Below are positions 29,116-37,884 of a stretch of 64,000 nt of DNA, piece after piece (within the stretch, counting starts at the first letter, position 1; each line of letters begins with the position of its first letter). The DNA lies in assembly GCF_002150785.1 (NCBI RefSeq), contig NZ_MTAZ01000008.1:1-64000 (forward strand), in the 5' to 3' direction. The stretch is from Arenibacter amylolyticus (GTDB lineage: Bacteria > Bacteroidota > Bacteroidia > Flavobacteriales > Flavobacteriaceae). The position numbers were made by a program, and so were the translations under genes. The notes under the pieces are model-generated. The model worked only from the letters and a program-made list of their open reading frames with translations, was not told the DNA's origin and searched no databases.

Positions 29116-29972
29116 TATAATACGTTGAGCATTTGTTCCTTAATTTTTTCCAATTCGTCTTTCATCTGCACCACCAACTGTTGCATGGGCGCAAAGTTAG
29201 CCTTGGACCCAATGGTGTTTATTTCCCTACCGATTTCTTGTCCAATAAAGGCTAATTTTTTACCGTTAGAATCCACAGAATTAAGGGTAGTAGTAAAATA
29301 ATCCAAGTGGTTTTGCAATCTTACCTTTTCTTCGGTAATATCATATTTCTCCAAATAATAGATCAACTCCTGCTCAAAGCGATTGGCATCTACATTTTCC
29401 TTTATATCTGCAATCGCCTTCTCCAATCGCTCCCTAACGGTTTGCAATCTATCCTTATCCATTTCCGTGACCTGGGAAAGCAACTCCTTTAAATTGGTGA
29501 TACGGGCTTCAAAATCGTTTTCCAAGACCCTTCCTTCCTCCGTTCTAAAGGCATTAATTTCCTTTAAGGCCAAGACCAATCCCTCTTTTATAACCTTAAA
29601 CTCTTCTTCATCTATATCTTCCCTTTCCGTTTTCATGGTATCGGGCATACGCATTGCGATTTCCAACAATGCCATATCATTTCCAGGTACAATTCCACCT
29701 AACTGCTGCATATACTGCTTCACTACGGCCTCATTAACCACCGAAGAAGTCTCTACACCCGTGTTTTCAACATATAGACCAAAGTCTACCTTCCCTCTCA
29801 CTAGTGAACTAGCGATGGTTTTACGCAGCTCTAATTCCTTTTCCCGGTAAGCCGAAGGAATCCTGGTGTTTAAATCTAGACTTTTGCTGTTAAGGGATTT
29901 GATCTCTATGGTGATCTTTTTGGATGGAAGTTGTATCACATGCTTCCCAAAACCCGTCATGGATTGAATCAT
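29115..29972 (-). CDS. YicC/YloC-family endoribonuclease
   Basis: This 285-residue protein opens with the family signature MIQSMTGFGK and IEIKSLNSKSLDLNTR. It ends with the DUF1732 block, including GKKLAFIGQEIGREINTIGSKANFAPMQ and the basic/acidic C-terminal helix. YicC family members are endoribonucleases that act on structured RNAs. The next gene is gmk, as in many bacteria. A perfect -7 box lies 20 bases upstream of the start. Confidence 0.95.
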   Translation of the reverse strand: MIQSMTGFGKHVIQLPSKKITIEIKSLNSKSLDLNTRIPSAYREKELELRKTIASSLVRGKVDFGLYVENTGVETSSVVNEAVVKQYMQQLGGIVPGNDMALLEIAMRMPDTMKTEREDIDEEEFKVIKEGLVLALKEINAFRTEEGRVLENDFEARITNLKELLSQVTEMDKDRLQTVRERLEKAIADIKENVDANRFEQELIYYLEKYDITEEKVRLQNHLDYFTTTLNSVDSNGKKLAFIGQEIGREINTIGSKANFAPMQQLVVQMKDELEKIKEQMLNVL

Positions 29973-29992
29973 AAAATAAATTTAAATTTTGA

Positions 29993-30000
29993 CAAATGTA
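29993..30000 (-). promoter_or_regulatory. -7 promoter box of yicC-gmk-nadD
   Basis: CAAATGTA on the plus strand is TACATTTG on the minus strand, a perfect TAnnTTTG, 20 bases upstream of the yicC ATG. Confidence 0.65.
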
Positions 30001-30446
30001 ATCAAATTAGATTTTTCACCCTCCATTCCAGGGTATAATCAAGGATTGTGCTACTTGTGATACGTCTATCACATGGAACGCTAACAGCCCTATAGATTAT
30101 GCTTTTAGCAGATTTACAGGGATACCTGGGGGGACCTTCACAAATGCCGTTAGACGCTACCCTCCAAATTTGCCCCACAGAAGCAATGGTAGGTACAGGG
30201 CATAAGACTATTAGAAGTAATAACACATACTAAAGCAAAGTAGGTACCTAGGCATGAACAACCTGAAGCACCCACTTCACCTATAACCACTTAAATTCTA
30301 TACTTATACAAGTCGTTAGGAGGCTAGCGACTTGTAGTATTTTGACCATTATTTGGGAAGGAGCTTTTTACAGCATAACTTTATTTACACTTGTCGGCTA
30401 TCAAAAAAGCCTAGTTGTTGCTATAAAAAGCTCCCTTATAATTGAA
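30001..30446. repeat. Intergenic region with two hairpins
   Basis: Two inverted repeats are seen. TACAAGTCG/CGACTTGTA (30307-30315 with 30328-30336) has extra inner pairing. A 16-base arm pair, 30360-30375 with 30419-30434 (GGAGCTTTTTAcAGCA, one mismatch), begins 13 bases after the DUF1080 stop on the minus strand and probably ends that operon. A short reading frame (30002-30226, minus) is treated as a finding, not as a gene. Confidence 0.55.
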
Positions 30447-31277
30447 TTACAATTCCCTAACCCAAATATTTCTAAAACTTACCCTACTGTTATCCCCATG
30501 GTCTTGTAGTCTTAGGGGGCCTTTTCCATGTGGTGGATTTTTAGGCCATCCCACATAAGGAGTAGTTCCCTTTATCTCTACATGGTCTTGTATCACCACC
30601 CCGTTGTGGATAACGGTAATAGTGCCAGATTTTGTTTTATCGCCCTGCTCATTAAATTCCGGAGCATGGTAGATGATATCATAACTATTCCACTCCCCAC
30701 TAGGTACCGATGCCATGGCTAGGGGCGTATGTTGTTTATAAATGGAGCCTACTTGCCCGTTTACATAGGTGTCATTATCGTTATTATCCAATATTTGAAC
30801 CTCATACAAGCCTTGTAAAAACACCCCACTATTGCCCCTACTCTGTTTTTCACCCTGGATATCCTTGGGAGATTTCCACTCTAGGTGCAATTGAATGCTT
30901 CCAAAATCCTGAACGGTCTGAATGTCCCCAGTTTTATCGGCAACCGTCATGCTCCCATCCGAATTCACGTGCCATTTGGCTTTGGAGCCATCCTTGGTAC
31001 TCACCCAATTATCTAAGTTATCGCCATCAAAAAGCACAATGGCATCACTTGGGGGCTCTAGAAAAGCAGGGGTAGACTTTACCACAGGGGGTATAGGCTT
31101 GTACACTTCCGTTTCTTCGGGTGTGGTAGGCTCGGCACCCTTATATTCCTCATGAACCACTCGCTCATTGGATTGCATATTAGATGCAATGGGTTCCATG
31201 GCATCTACCGTTACCTTTTCCTTGCAGGCGACGGAAAGCAATAAAAAAAGTGGGATATACGTAAAAGTAAGTTTCAT
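30447..31277 (-). CDS. DUF1080 (3-keto-disaccharide hydrolase family) lipoprotein
   Basis: This 276-residue lipoprotein (signal ending LLLSVAC, Cys18) has a low-complexity linker followed by one DUF1080 domain (about residues 75-276). The domain has a jelly-roll lectin-like fold with LFDGDNLDNWVS, HLEWKSP, SRGNSGVFLQG, YEVQILDN and the end RLQDHGDNSRVSFRNIWVREL. DUF1080 proteins of Bacteroides have been shown to cleave 3-keto-glucosides. That makes this the likely periplasmic cleavage enzyme of the surrounding oxidative sugar cluster. It is a tandem paralogue of the next gene (19 bases apart), probably with different aglycone preference. Confidence 0.9.
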   Translation of the reverse strand: MKLTFTYIPLFLLLSVACKEKVTVDAMEPIASNMQSNERVVHEEYKGAEPTTPEETEVYKPIPPVVKSTPAFLEPPSDAIVLFDGDNLDNWVSTKDGSKAKWHVNSDGSMTVADKTGDIQTVQDFGSIQLHLEWKSPKDIQGEKQSRGNSGVFLQGLYEVQILDNNDNDTYVNGQVGSIYKQHTPLAMASVPSGEWNSYDIIYHAPEFNEQGDKTKSGTITVIHNGVVIQDHVEIKGTTPYVGWPKNPPHGKGPLRLQDHGDNSRVSFRNIWVREL

Positions 31278-31296
31278 AAAAGTATGGTTATTTGAC

Positions 31297-32067
31297 TTAG
31301 TCCAAAGATTTGATCTTTATATTTCTATAGGCAACGATATCTCCATGGTCTTGCAGACCAATTTTTCCGGTTGGATATTTCCCAAAATGATCGGAGCCCT
31401 TAAATTTGGATTTATCCACTAAGGCTTCCCATCCTTCCCCATTTACCGGGAAGTTAATAATCTCCTTGCCATTGAGGACCACACTGCCTTCATTGGTTTT
31501 GTGGTTTACTGTAAGCACGCAGGTATTCCATTCCCCAGCCGGCTTGGTAACATCTTCACTAGGCCCAACCATATCGTACAAAGCGCCTGCCTGACGGATA
31601 GGTCCGTTTTTGGCATCGGGGTGTTTTTTATTGTCCAAGACTTGAATCTCTGGTCCAGAAAGGTAGGCCTCGTTCAAGCTCTCTATTTCTTTCACTCCCC
31701 AAAAGATTCCGCTATTTCCCCCTTCAGAGATTCTCCACTCTAGGGAAAGAACAAAATTGGTAAAGCTCTCCTTGGTCACTAGGTTATACTTCTCCCCTTT
31801 TTTACGCTCTTTAGGCGGATAGAACACCATTGCGTTATCCTCTATTTTCCAAGCCTCACCAACGCCTTCTTCTAAATATCGCTTCCAAGAATCAAAATTG
31901 GTCCCGTCAAAAAGCACCTGCCATTCTCCCGAGTTTTCGGATGCACTGGCAGCTGTTTCCGTATTTGTAGTGACGTCCGAATCTGGCAACGCCCCGTCTT
32001 TTTCCTTTTTTTCCTTGCAGCCCATCACCAAAACAGCAATTAAGGCAGTATATAATAAGTTTTTCAT
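31297..32067 (-). CDS. DUF1080 (3-keto-disaccharide hydrolase family) lipoprotein, second copy
   Basis: This 256-residue protein has its start set at the ATG at 32065-32067, because this gives a clean lipoprotein signal (MKNLLYTALIAVLVMGC, Cys17). The longer frame to 32130 begins with a basic, non-signal stretch that lies in a hairpin. The DUF1080 domain covers about residues 50-256, with LFDGTNFDSWKRYL, LSLEWRISEGGNSGIFWGV, EIQVLDNKKHPD and IGLQDHGDIVAYRNIKIKSLD. It lies between its paralogue and a cytoplasmic TIM-barrel isomerase on the same strand. The same reaction class is inferred, hydrolysis or elimination of 3-keto-glycosides in the periplasm. Confidence 0.9.
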   Translation of the reverse strand: MKNLLYTALIAVLVMGCKEKKEKDGALPDSDVTTNTETAASASENSGEWQVLFDGTNFDSWKRYLEEGVGEAWKIEDNAMVFYPPKERKKGEKYNLVTKESFTNFVLSLEWRISEGGNSGIFWGVKEIESLNEAYLSGPEIQVLDNKKHPDAKNGPIRQAGALYDMVGPSEDVTKPAGEWNTCVLTVNHKTNEGSVVLNGKEIINFPVNGEGWEALVDKSKFKGSDHFGKYPTGKIGLQDHGDIVAYRNIKIKSLD

Positions 32068-32096
32068 AGGTAGATTTTTATAAGTTTTTAATGACC

Positions 32097-32134
32097 CTAT
32101 GTAAACTCGCCTAGCGGCAATGAAGTTCACATAG
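32097..32134 (-). terminator. Hairpin between isomerase and DUF1080 genes
   Basis: CTATGTaAACT pairs with AGTTcACATAG (11-base arms, one mismatch). It lies 34 bases after the isomerase stop and before the DUF1080 start. Only a weak T-rich stretch follows, so it may act as an attenuator or processing site. Confidence 0.4.
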
Positions 32135-32167
32135 CTTTATTCGCATCCCGAATATATTCCGATACGA

Positions 32168-33220
32168 TTATAGTCCCAATATTTGTTTAAGCATTTCTTT
32201 GTCTGTTTTGGCTCCTGCAAAATCATCAAATGTTTTTTCGGTGGCCTCAATAATATGGTCTTGGATGAATTTAGCACCTTCCCTTGCTCCTTGCTCTGGA
32301 CTTTTTATACAGCATTCCCACTCCATTACTGCCCACACATCACATCCGTACTGGGTAAGTTTGGAAAAAATGGTTTTAAAATCTATCTGTCCATCCCCCA
32401 AGGAACGGTATCTCCCAGCTCGATTTCCCCAATCGTTATAGCCCCCGAACATACCTTTCTTTCCTGTAGGGTTAAATTCGGAATCCTTCACGTGGAACGA
32501 TTTTATAAACTCGTGGTAGTGGTCTATATACGCGATATAGTCTAGTTGCTGAAGCACAAAATGACTTGGATCGTAAAGTATATTTACCCTTTTATGGTTT
32601 CCGGTAGCTGCCAAAAAGCGCTCAAAGGTATCCCCATCGTGAAGGTCTTCCCCTGGATGGATCTCATAACAGACGTCTACCCCCTCCTTATCAAAGTGGT
32701 TAAGAATGGGAAGCCATCTATTGGCCAATTCCTCAAAGCCCATTTCCACCAAACCGGCAGGGCGCTGTGGCCAAGGGTGCATGGTATGCCATAATAGGGA
32801 TCCGGAAAAAGTAGCATGCGCTTTTAATCCCAACCTACGGCTGGCGGTTGCCGCCTTTTTCACTCTATCTATTGCCCATTCTGTACGAGCTTTGGGGTTA
32901 TTCCTCATGTTCTCTGGCGCAAAACTATCGAACATCGTGTCATAGGCAGGATGTACTGCTACCAATTGCCCCTGCAAATGCGTAGACAATTCGGTAATTT
33001 CCAACCCATAGGAGTTGATCTTTCCTTTAAGCTCGTCACAATAAGTCTGACTCTCTGCTGCCTTATCTAGGTCTATCAGAAAATCTACCCAGGTAGGTAT
33101 CTGTATTCCCTTATACCCCAGATCGGATGCCCATTTACATATACCATCCAAAGAATTGAACGGCGCTTTTTCATCTATAAATTGTGCCAAAAATACGGCT
33201 GGCCCCTTAATTGTTTTCAT
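32168..33220 (-). CDS. Cytoplasmic sugar phosphate isomerase/epimerase-like TIM barrel (AP endonuclease 2 family)
   Basis: This 350-residue xylose-isomerase-like TIM barrel has no signal peptide, so it is cytoplasmic. The metal-site residues are placed in CYEIHPGEDLHDG (Glu), LYDPSHFVLQ (Asp/His), FIKSFHVKDSEF (His) and VMEWECCIK (Glu), with a GDGQIDF loop typical of the family. Such enzymes isomerise or epimerise keto sugars, and some act in 3-keto-glucose metabolism. It is followed by two DUF1080 lipoproteins on the same strand. It is the only one of the three barrels in this region that stays in the cytoplasm, which suggests it works on the imported sugar. Confidence 0.88.
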   Translation of the reverse strand: MKTIKGPAVFLAQFIDEKAPFNSLDGICKWASDLGYKGIQIPTWVDFLIDLDKAAESQTYCDELKGKINSYGLEITELSTHLQGQLVAVHPAYDTMFDSFAPENMRNNPKARTEWAIDRVKKAATASRRLGLKAHATFSGSLLWHTMHPWPQRPAGLVEMGFEELANRWLPILNHFDKEGVDVCYEIHPGEDLHDGDTFERFLAATGNHKRVNILYDPSHFVLQQLDYIAYIDHYHEFIKSFHVKDSEFNPTGKKGMFGGYNDWGNRAGRYRSLGDGQIDFKTIFSKLTQYGCDVWAVMEWECCIKSPEQGAREGAKFIQDHIIEATEKTFDDFAGAKTDKEMLKQILGL

Positions 33221-33685
33221 GTATATTTATCTATAATTAATTGTTTCCAAAAGCATTGAAGCGAATATGTCCCTTAAGTGAATAATAAGGATGCAACCCA
33301 ATAAGCTCCCTAATTTACTTCTTAACGCACATCTCCACGATCCAATAATGAGTTTGCCAACATTTCCTTCCGCCTATTTTCTCTTCCCTCTTTATTGTTC
33401 TTATCAACTATTAAATTGCCTTTTTAGGTTAATATATTTAATATTTTAACCCTATATTTAAAGAACAATAAACAATTGTTTCGCCAAAGCGAAGTCATAA
33501 ATATAAGGAAACCCCAAGAATAATCAGAATAATAAAGCATGGAATCAACCAACGATAAAAGTCGGCTTAACACCCACCATGGAAACCAACAGGGTCTTCA
33601 CAACAACAACCTCCCCCATTAAACTGAACAACAAGACTTTAACTACCTAGGGAGTAAGCGCAATTTATCGGTGAAATAAAAAGAA
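33221..33685. other. Intergenic region with a 12-bp inverted repeat
   Basis: This 465-base gap separates divergent genes. TTTATTGTTCTT (33391-33402) and its exact reverse complement (33461-33472) flank a second AT-rich imperfect palindrome (GGTTAA...TTAACC, 33428-33452). These may be regulator sites for the isomerase/DUF1080 genes. No convincing gene was seen; plus-strand frames of 27 and 47 codons look random. Confidence 0.4.
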
Positions 33686-33688
33686 GTG

Positions 33689-34156
33689 ATGCATACAACG
33701 ATGGAAAATAGATCAGCTAGAAATTTATGGGAAACCTTTGTGGAAGCCCATCCAGAATTTGCCGGTTTGGAAGCAGAGGGCACCCTTCAATTTTTTGAAA
33801 ACGAACAGGACGCCGACAGGCACGCCTCTTTAGTACTCAATCACGGCAAAACAGCTACTTCGTACTCCTTAGTGGGACTACAATGTAGGCAGGAGTCATT
33901 GCCAAAAACCGGATCGTTTTTAATTGTAGTCGATGGCCGGGGCAGCGCCCAATGTGTAGTGCAAATTACGGGCTTCACGCTAAAACCGTGGTACAGTATT
34001 ACAGCGGACCATAGCAGGCGCGAAGGATTTAGCTCCCTTGAGGAATGGAAAAAGACCTATTGGGATTATTTTTCCGAAGAACTAGCGCACCATGGCCGCT
34101 CCCCACAGGAAAGCATGATTATAGTCTGTGTAAATTTCGAAAAAATATATGGGTAA
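33689..34156 (+). CDS. ASCH domain protein
   Basis: This 155-residue cytoplasmic protein matches the ASCH fold (PUA-like RNA-binding superfamily), with NLWETFVEAHPEF, LVLNHGKTATSYS, GSFLIVVDGRGSAQCVVQITG and the late EGFSSLEEWKKTYWDYF segment. Some ASCH proteins are N4-acetylcytidine amidohydrolases, others are thought to bind RNA. The start is not certain: GTG 33686, ATG 33689 and ATG 33701 are all in frame. It is the only plus-strand gene between the two minus-strand halves of the sugar cluster and shows no link to sugar metabolism. A bidirectional terminator separates it from the dehydrogenase. Confidence 0.8.
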   Translation: MHTTMENRSARNLWETFVEAHPEFAGLEAEGTLQFFENEQDADRHASLVLNHGKTATSYSLVGLQCRQESLPKTGSFLIVVDGRGSAQCVVQITGFTLKPWYSITADHSRREGFSSLEEWKKTYWDYFSEELAHHGRSPQESMIIVCVNFEKIYG

Positions 34157-34177
34157 GCGCACAAGTTTGCACAAAAA

Positions 34178-34206
34178 AAAGGCTGCCTAGTTTGGCAGCC
34201 TTTTTT
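34178..34206. terminator. Bidirectional terminator
   Basis: AAAGGCTGCC/GGCAGCCTTTTTT hairpin has an A-run on one side and a T-run on the other. It serves both the ASCH gene (plus) and the convergent Gfo/Idh/MocA gene (minus). Confidence 0.9.
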
Positions 34207-34225
34207 GGTTTTTGAGTGGTAATCC

Positions 34226-35362
34226 TTATTTAAGATCTACCCAAACATTTCCTTTTTTATTAGATTCCACGGTACTTTCTATAAAATCCATTCCACGGAC
34301 CGCATCCAACATTGGAGGGAACTCTCCATCATTGTATTCTTCTCCGCGGATAGCCCTAGCTACCCCTTTATAGATATTACCCATAGCATCGAATATTCCT
34401 TCTGGATGCCCTGGAGGTAACTTAGTACCGTCTAAGGACAGTTCAGAGTTATAGGCGTGTCCTGGTTTAAAAATCTGCAAGGGCTCCGTATCGCTCTGTA
34501 CCTTCAGGTAATTTGGATTCTCCTGCTCCCATCTTAATCCGCCTTTGTCCCCGTAGATGGCAATGGCAAGACCATTCTCTTCTCCGGTGGCAACCTGACT
34601 AGCACGTACAATTCCCTTTACATGCTTGTCCATACGCACTAAAATAGTACCATCTACATCCATTTGATTATCATCGTACAGATAATTAAAGTCGGCCAAA
34701 ATAGACTTTATTCTCAATCCGGTGGTATACTCCACCATATTAAAGGCATGCACCCCAATATCTGCAATACAGGAACTGATACCTGCTTTTTTAGGATCTA
34801 AGCGCCAAACAGTGGATCGCTTTTCCTTATCGTGGATAATAGAATTTATCCATCCCTGATAATAACGCACATCTACCTTATGGACTTTTCCAATGGCTCC
34901 TGCCTTAATCATTTCTCGCATCTGACGCACCATAGGATACCCCGTATAGGTGTGGGTAATAGCCAATATAGCGTTGGTTTTTGCCTGGGCCTCCTGTAAA
35001 ACTAGCGCCTCCTCATAGGTGGTGGTAAAAGGCTTTTCACAAATTACATGAAAACCGTTCTCCAATAATTTTTTGGCCATTGGAAAATGCAGGAAATTTG
35101 GTGTAAGAATAGAACATACCTGGATACGCTCTTCCTTGGGCAATTTTAATTCTTCCTCCACCAAGGTGTCAAAATCCTTATAAATCCTATTGGTAGGAAT
35201 ATCTATCTCCCTGGCAAAGGCAAGACTCTCTTCGTGGTTGGGGTTAAAAACCGCTCCCACAATTTCATAATTATCATACATTTGAGAAGCTACCCGGTGC
35301 AATATTCCGATAAGGGAATCGCCCCCTCCTCCTAAAATACCTAATCTTATTTTTTTAGCCAT
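34226..35362 (-). CDS. Gfo/Idh/MocA family oxidoreductase, cytoplasmic
   Basis: This NAD(P)-dependent sugar dehydrogenase has 378 residues and no signal peptide. The Rossmann motif is LGILGGGGDSLIG (residues 6-18). The EKP motif is in HVICEKPFTTTYEEA, where the Lys is catalytic in the family. The C-terminal alpha/beta domain has SSCIADIGVHAFNMVEY, with an Asp and His pair in the substrate site. Members convert keto sugars and alcohols at one carbon. In this cluster it could reduce an imported 3-keto sugar. It is followed upstream by the NupG-like permease gene 18 bases away, so the two form one transcription unit. Confidence 0.92.
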   Translation of the reverse strand: MAKKIRLGILGGGGDSLIGILHRVASQMYDNYEIVGAVFNPNHEESLAFAREIDIPTNRIYKDFDTLVEEELKLPKEERIQVCSILTPNFLHFPMAKKLLENGFHVICEKPFTTTYEEALVLQEAQAKTNAILAITHTYTGYPMVRQMREMIKAGAIGKVHKVDVRYYQGWINSIIHDKEKRSTVWRLDPKKAGISSCIADIGVHAFNMVEYTTGLRIKSILADFNYLYDDNQMDVDGTILVRMDKHVKGIVRASQVATGEENGLAIAIYGDKGGLRWEQENPNYLKVQSDTEPLQIFKPGHAYNSELSLDGTKLPPGHPEGIFDAMGNIYKGVARAIRGEEYNDGEFPPMLDAVRGMDFIESTVESNKKGNVWVDLK

Positions 35363-35380
35363 ATGATTATTTTTACTGAT

Positions 35381-36610
35381 TTATTCTTTATACTCAACTT
35401 CTTCGTTCTTAAAAAATATGGTGAACAAGATCATCACCCCAAATGCAAAAATAGCAGGAAAGGTCCAAATATCAACCCAGCTATGCACTCCTTCTTCTAT
35501 AATATAACTATCGGTAATTTCTCCTGCAACCCAGAACCCTATCAACATACCCACTCCGTAGGTAGCCAAGGTAATTAGGCCTTGTGCGGCACTTTTATAT
35601 CTTTCTCCTGCCTTGGAATCCGTATAGATCTGCCCGGAAACAAAGAAGAAATCATAACAAATTCCGTGTAACGCAATTCCTATAAGCAACATATACGCTT
35701 GGTCTCCCGCATCCCCAAAGGCAAATAACAAATACCGAACGGTCCATGCCAACATTCCGGCAATAAGCGTCTTCTTAATTCCAAACCTCTTAAAAAAGTA
35801 AGGAAGTAATAACATAAACAATACTTCCGACGCCTGTCCGATGGTCATTTTCCCAGTAGGGTTTTCCATCCCAATTTCGGATAAGAAAGGGTTGGCATTT
35901 TGATAGTAAAACGCAAGCGGAATACATATTAAAATAGAAGAGACGAAGAAAATTAAAAAGTTTCTATCCTTTAATAGTTTTAAGGCATCCAACCCCAAAA
36001 TTTCGGATAGGGAAGGCTTTTCGTTCTTATTAACTTTTGGGGGCGTTTTTGGTAAGGTAAAACTGAAAAGCCCCAACACGGCCGAAGCAATAGCTACCAT
36101 TAGGAAGGTATTCCTTAACATCCCCGCTTCCCTAGCGGCTTCGGAATCCCACACAAACACATAACTAATAACCAAACCTGCAACAATCCACCCTATGGTA
36201 CCAAAAACACGAACAAAGGAGAATTCCTTGGCCGGATTTTTCATTTGGTTAAAGGAAATGGAGTTCACCAACGCCAAGGTAGGCATATAGACGATCATAT
36301 ACCCCAGCACATAGGGATAAAAAGAAGCAAAGTCTACCGACGTATACATTTGATACATCAATACCGCCCCCAACAAATGCAGAATCCCCAGGATACGTTC
36401 CGCATTAAAATACCTATCTGCAATTAGACCGATAATAAACGGCGCAATTATGGCCCCCCAGCTCTGTGTGGAAAATGCCATGGCCGTTTCGGCACCAGTG
36501 GCGTTGAGATTATTGCCCAAAAAGGTGCCCAAGGTAACAAACCAGCCTCCCCAGATAAAAAACTCCAGGAACATCATAAAAGAGAGCTGTGACTTAATTC
36601 TTAAATTCAT
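35381..36610 (-). CDS. Nucleoside permease NupG-like MFS transporter
   Basis: This inner-membrane symporter of 409 residues has about 12 helices. It resembles the NupG/XapB nucleoside:H+ symporter family (opening LSFMMFLEFFIWGGWFVTLGTFL and the IIAPFIIGLIADRYFNAERIL loop). In Bacteroidota, relatives commonly sit in sugar-oxidation clusters. The most likely cargo here is therefore a free (keto-)sugar rather than a nucleoside; that is inference from context. The gene is next to the Gfo/Idh/MocA dehydrogenase that would act on the imported product. Confidence 0.87.
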   Translation of the reverse strand: MNLRIKSQLSFMMFLEFFIWGGWFVTLGTFLGNNLNATGAETAMAFSTQSWGAIIAPFIIGLIADRYFNAERILGILHLLGAVLMYQMYTSVDFASFYPYVLGYMIVYMPTLALVNSISFNQMKNPAKEFSFVRVFGTIGWIVAGLVISYVFVWDSEAAREAGMLRNTFLMVAIASAVLGLFSFTLPKTPPKVNKNEKPSLSEILGLDALKLLKDRNFLIFFVSSILICIPLAFYYQNANPFLSEIGMENPTGKMTIGQASEVLFMLLLPYFFKRFGIKKTLIAGMLAWTVRYLLFAFGDAGDQAYMLLIGIALHGICYDFFFVSGQIYTDSKAGERYKSAAQGLITLATYGVGMLIGFWVAGEITDSYIIEEGVHSWVDIWTFPAIFAFGVMILFTIFFKNEEVEYKE

Positions 36611-36736
36611 ACGTTAATATTTATTAATTTAAATGACGGTCTTAATTTGCCCGCGTCTAACTGCATAGGTTAAACCGGGCTATGGCTGGTTAATTATGGT
36701 CCAGGCATGCACGCTCCCCTCCCTATGGAAGCCACC

Positions 36737-36791
36737 TCTTTAAAACCAAAGAGCGCAATGACCGTTTACGAACTATAATTCAGGTCATTGC
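36737..36791 (-). repeat. Two hairpins between isomerase and permease genes
   Basis: GCAATGACC (36755-36763) pairs with GGTCATTGC (36783-36791). Next to it CTCTTT/AAAGAG forms a small stem at about 36737-36754. They lie 67 bases after the isomerase stop on the minus strand with no clear T-run. This may be an attenuator or a processing site. Confidence 0.4.
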
Positions 36792-36858
36792 ACTCCTTAA
36801 ATTTTATTTTGGTTGCGAACAAACCCCTTAACGGAGTCTACATACCTACTAGGAGTGC

Positions 36859-37848
36859 TTAATTAAGCTCACTCCCTGCTTTTATAAGCAGATCCCTAGT
36901 GGCCAATATACCTTCTTCTTCACTTAATTCACCACCTTCGTACTCTACACCAATATACCCGGTATAGCCAGCATCCTTCACTATCTTCAAAATTCTGCGA
37001 TAGTCAAGATTTCTCTCGTTCCCCTCCTCGTCAAAAACGTTGGACTTGGCACTTACCGCTAGGGCATGTGGCATTAGTTCTTTCATTCCCTTGTAAGGAT
37101 CGTACATGTCGGCACATCCAGAAGCAGTTCTTTCGATACAGAAATTTCCAAAATCTGGAAGTGTTCCACAGTTTTCCATACCAACTTTGGTCATTACCTC
37201 GGCCAATAAAGCCCCATTGGAAGAAAGTCCGCCATGGTTCTCTACCAGCACGTTGATGTTCTTATCTTTAGCATAAGTAGCCAATTGGGTAAGTCCGTCT
37301 ACAGAACTAGCTACCCACTCTTCGGGATCGTTGCTTCCAGCAAGATTTACCCTAATAGCATGGCAACCCATGGCTGCAGCAGCATCTACCCACTTGTAAT
37401 GATTTTCTACTGCCGCTTTTCTCTCTGCCGCATCCGGTGTAGCCAAATTACCTTGACCATCTATCATAATCAGCAGGTTCTTTAAACCGTACTTTTCACT
37501 TAGCTCATTATTTTTTGCAACAAAGGCATCCATCGCCTCTTGGGAGAAATTGGATTTTTTCAATTCATCATAATACAATCCGCTTACATACTCCAAACCA
37601 GAAAACCCCCATTCCTTCGCTTTTTCGGCAAAAGAGTAAGGATCTACTCCTTCGTTTCTGATCATTCTGTGCATTGACCATTGTGCTAAGGAAAGTTTAA
37701 AGAATGGCTCTTCGGAGCTAGCGGTCGCCGCTACGCTCTCCGTATCCTTTGCCTGTTCTTTTGGAGCATCTTTACAAGATAGCATCCCTACGAACAATAA
37801 TGCCATCACTAATTTAAACCCATTGAGCTTCAAGTTTTTACCTTTCAT
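36859..37848 (-). CDS. Lipoprotein sugar isomerase/epimerase-like TIM barrel
   Basis: This 329-residue xylose-isomerase-like TIM barrel carries an unusual N-terminal lipoprotein signal (MALLFVGMLSC, Cys25). It is therefore outside the inner membrane, unlike normal sugar phosphate isomerases. Probable metal ligands are Glu in NINVLVENHGG, Asp in LPDFGNFC, and Glu in YIGVEYEGGELSEEE near the end. It is divergent from the GMC oxidoreductase over a 135-base promoter region. An exported enzyme of this fold next to an exported sugar oxidase and DUF1080 proteins fits a periplasmic step on a non-phosphorylated keto sugar or keto-glycoside. Confidence 0.88.
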   Translation of the reverse strand: MKGKNLKLNGFKLVMALLFVGMLSCKDAPKEQAKDTESVAATASSEEPFFKLSLAQWSMHRMIRNEGVDPYSFAEKAKEWGFSGLEYVSGLYYDELKKSNFSQEAMDAFVAKNNELSEKYGLKNLLIMIDGQGNLATPDAAERKAAVENHYKWVDAAAAMGCHAIRVNLAGSNDPEEWVASSVDGLTQLATYAKDKNINVLVENHGGLSSNGALLAEVMTKVGMENCGTLPDFGNFCIERTASGCADMYDPYKGMKELMPHALAVSAKSNVFDEEGNERNLDYRRILKIVKDAGYTGYIGVEYEGGELSEEEGILATRDLLIKAGSELN

Positions 37849-37884
37849 TTTCTTTTATTATATTAAATTTAAGATTCATCGATA

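Noticed and set aside
29383-29850. 155-codon frame on the plus strand inside yicC
   Set aside because: It is a shadow of the clear yicC gene on the other strand; low-complexity Ser-rich translation is typical of antisense frames here.
32068-32130. 21-residue N-terminal extension of the second DUF1080 protein
   Set aside because: It destroys the lipoprotein signal and overlaps a hairpin; the ATG at 32067 is better.
33539-33622. 27-codon plus-strand frame before the ASCH gene
   Set aside because: Too short and Asn/His-rich with no conserved pattern; random expectation is high.
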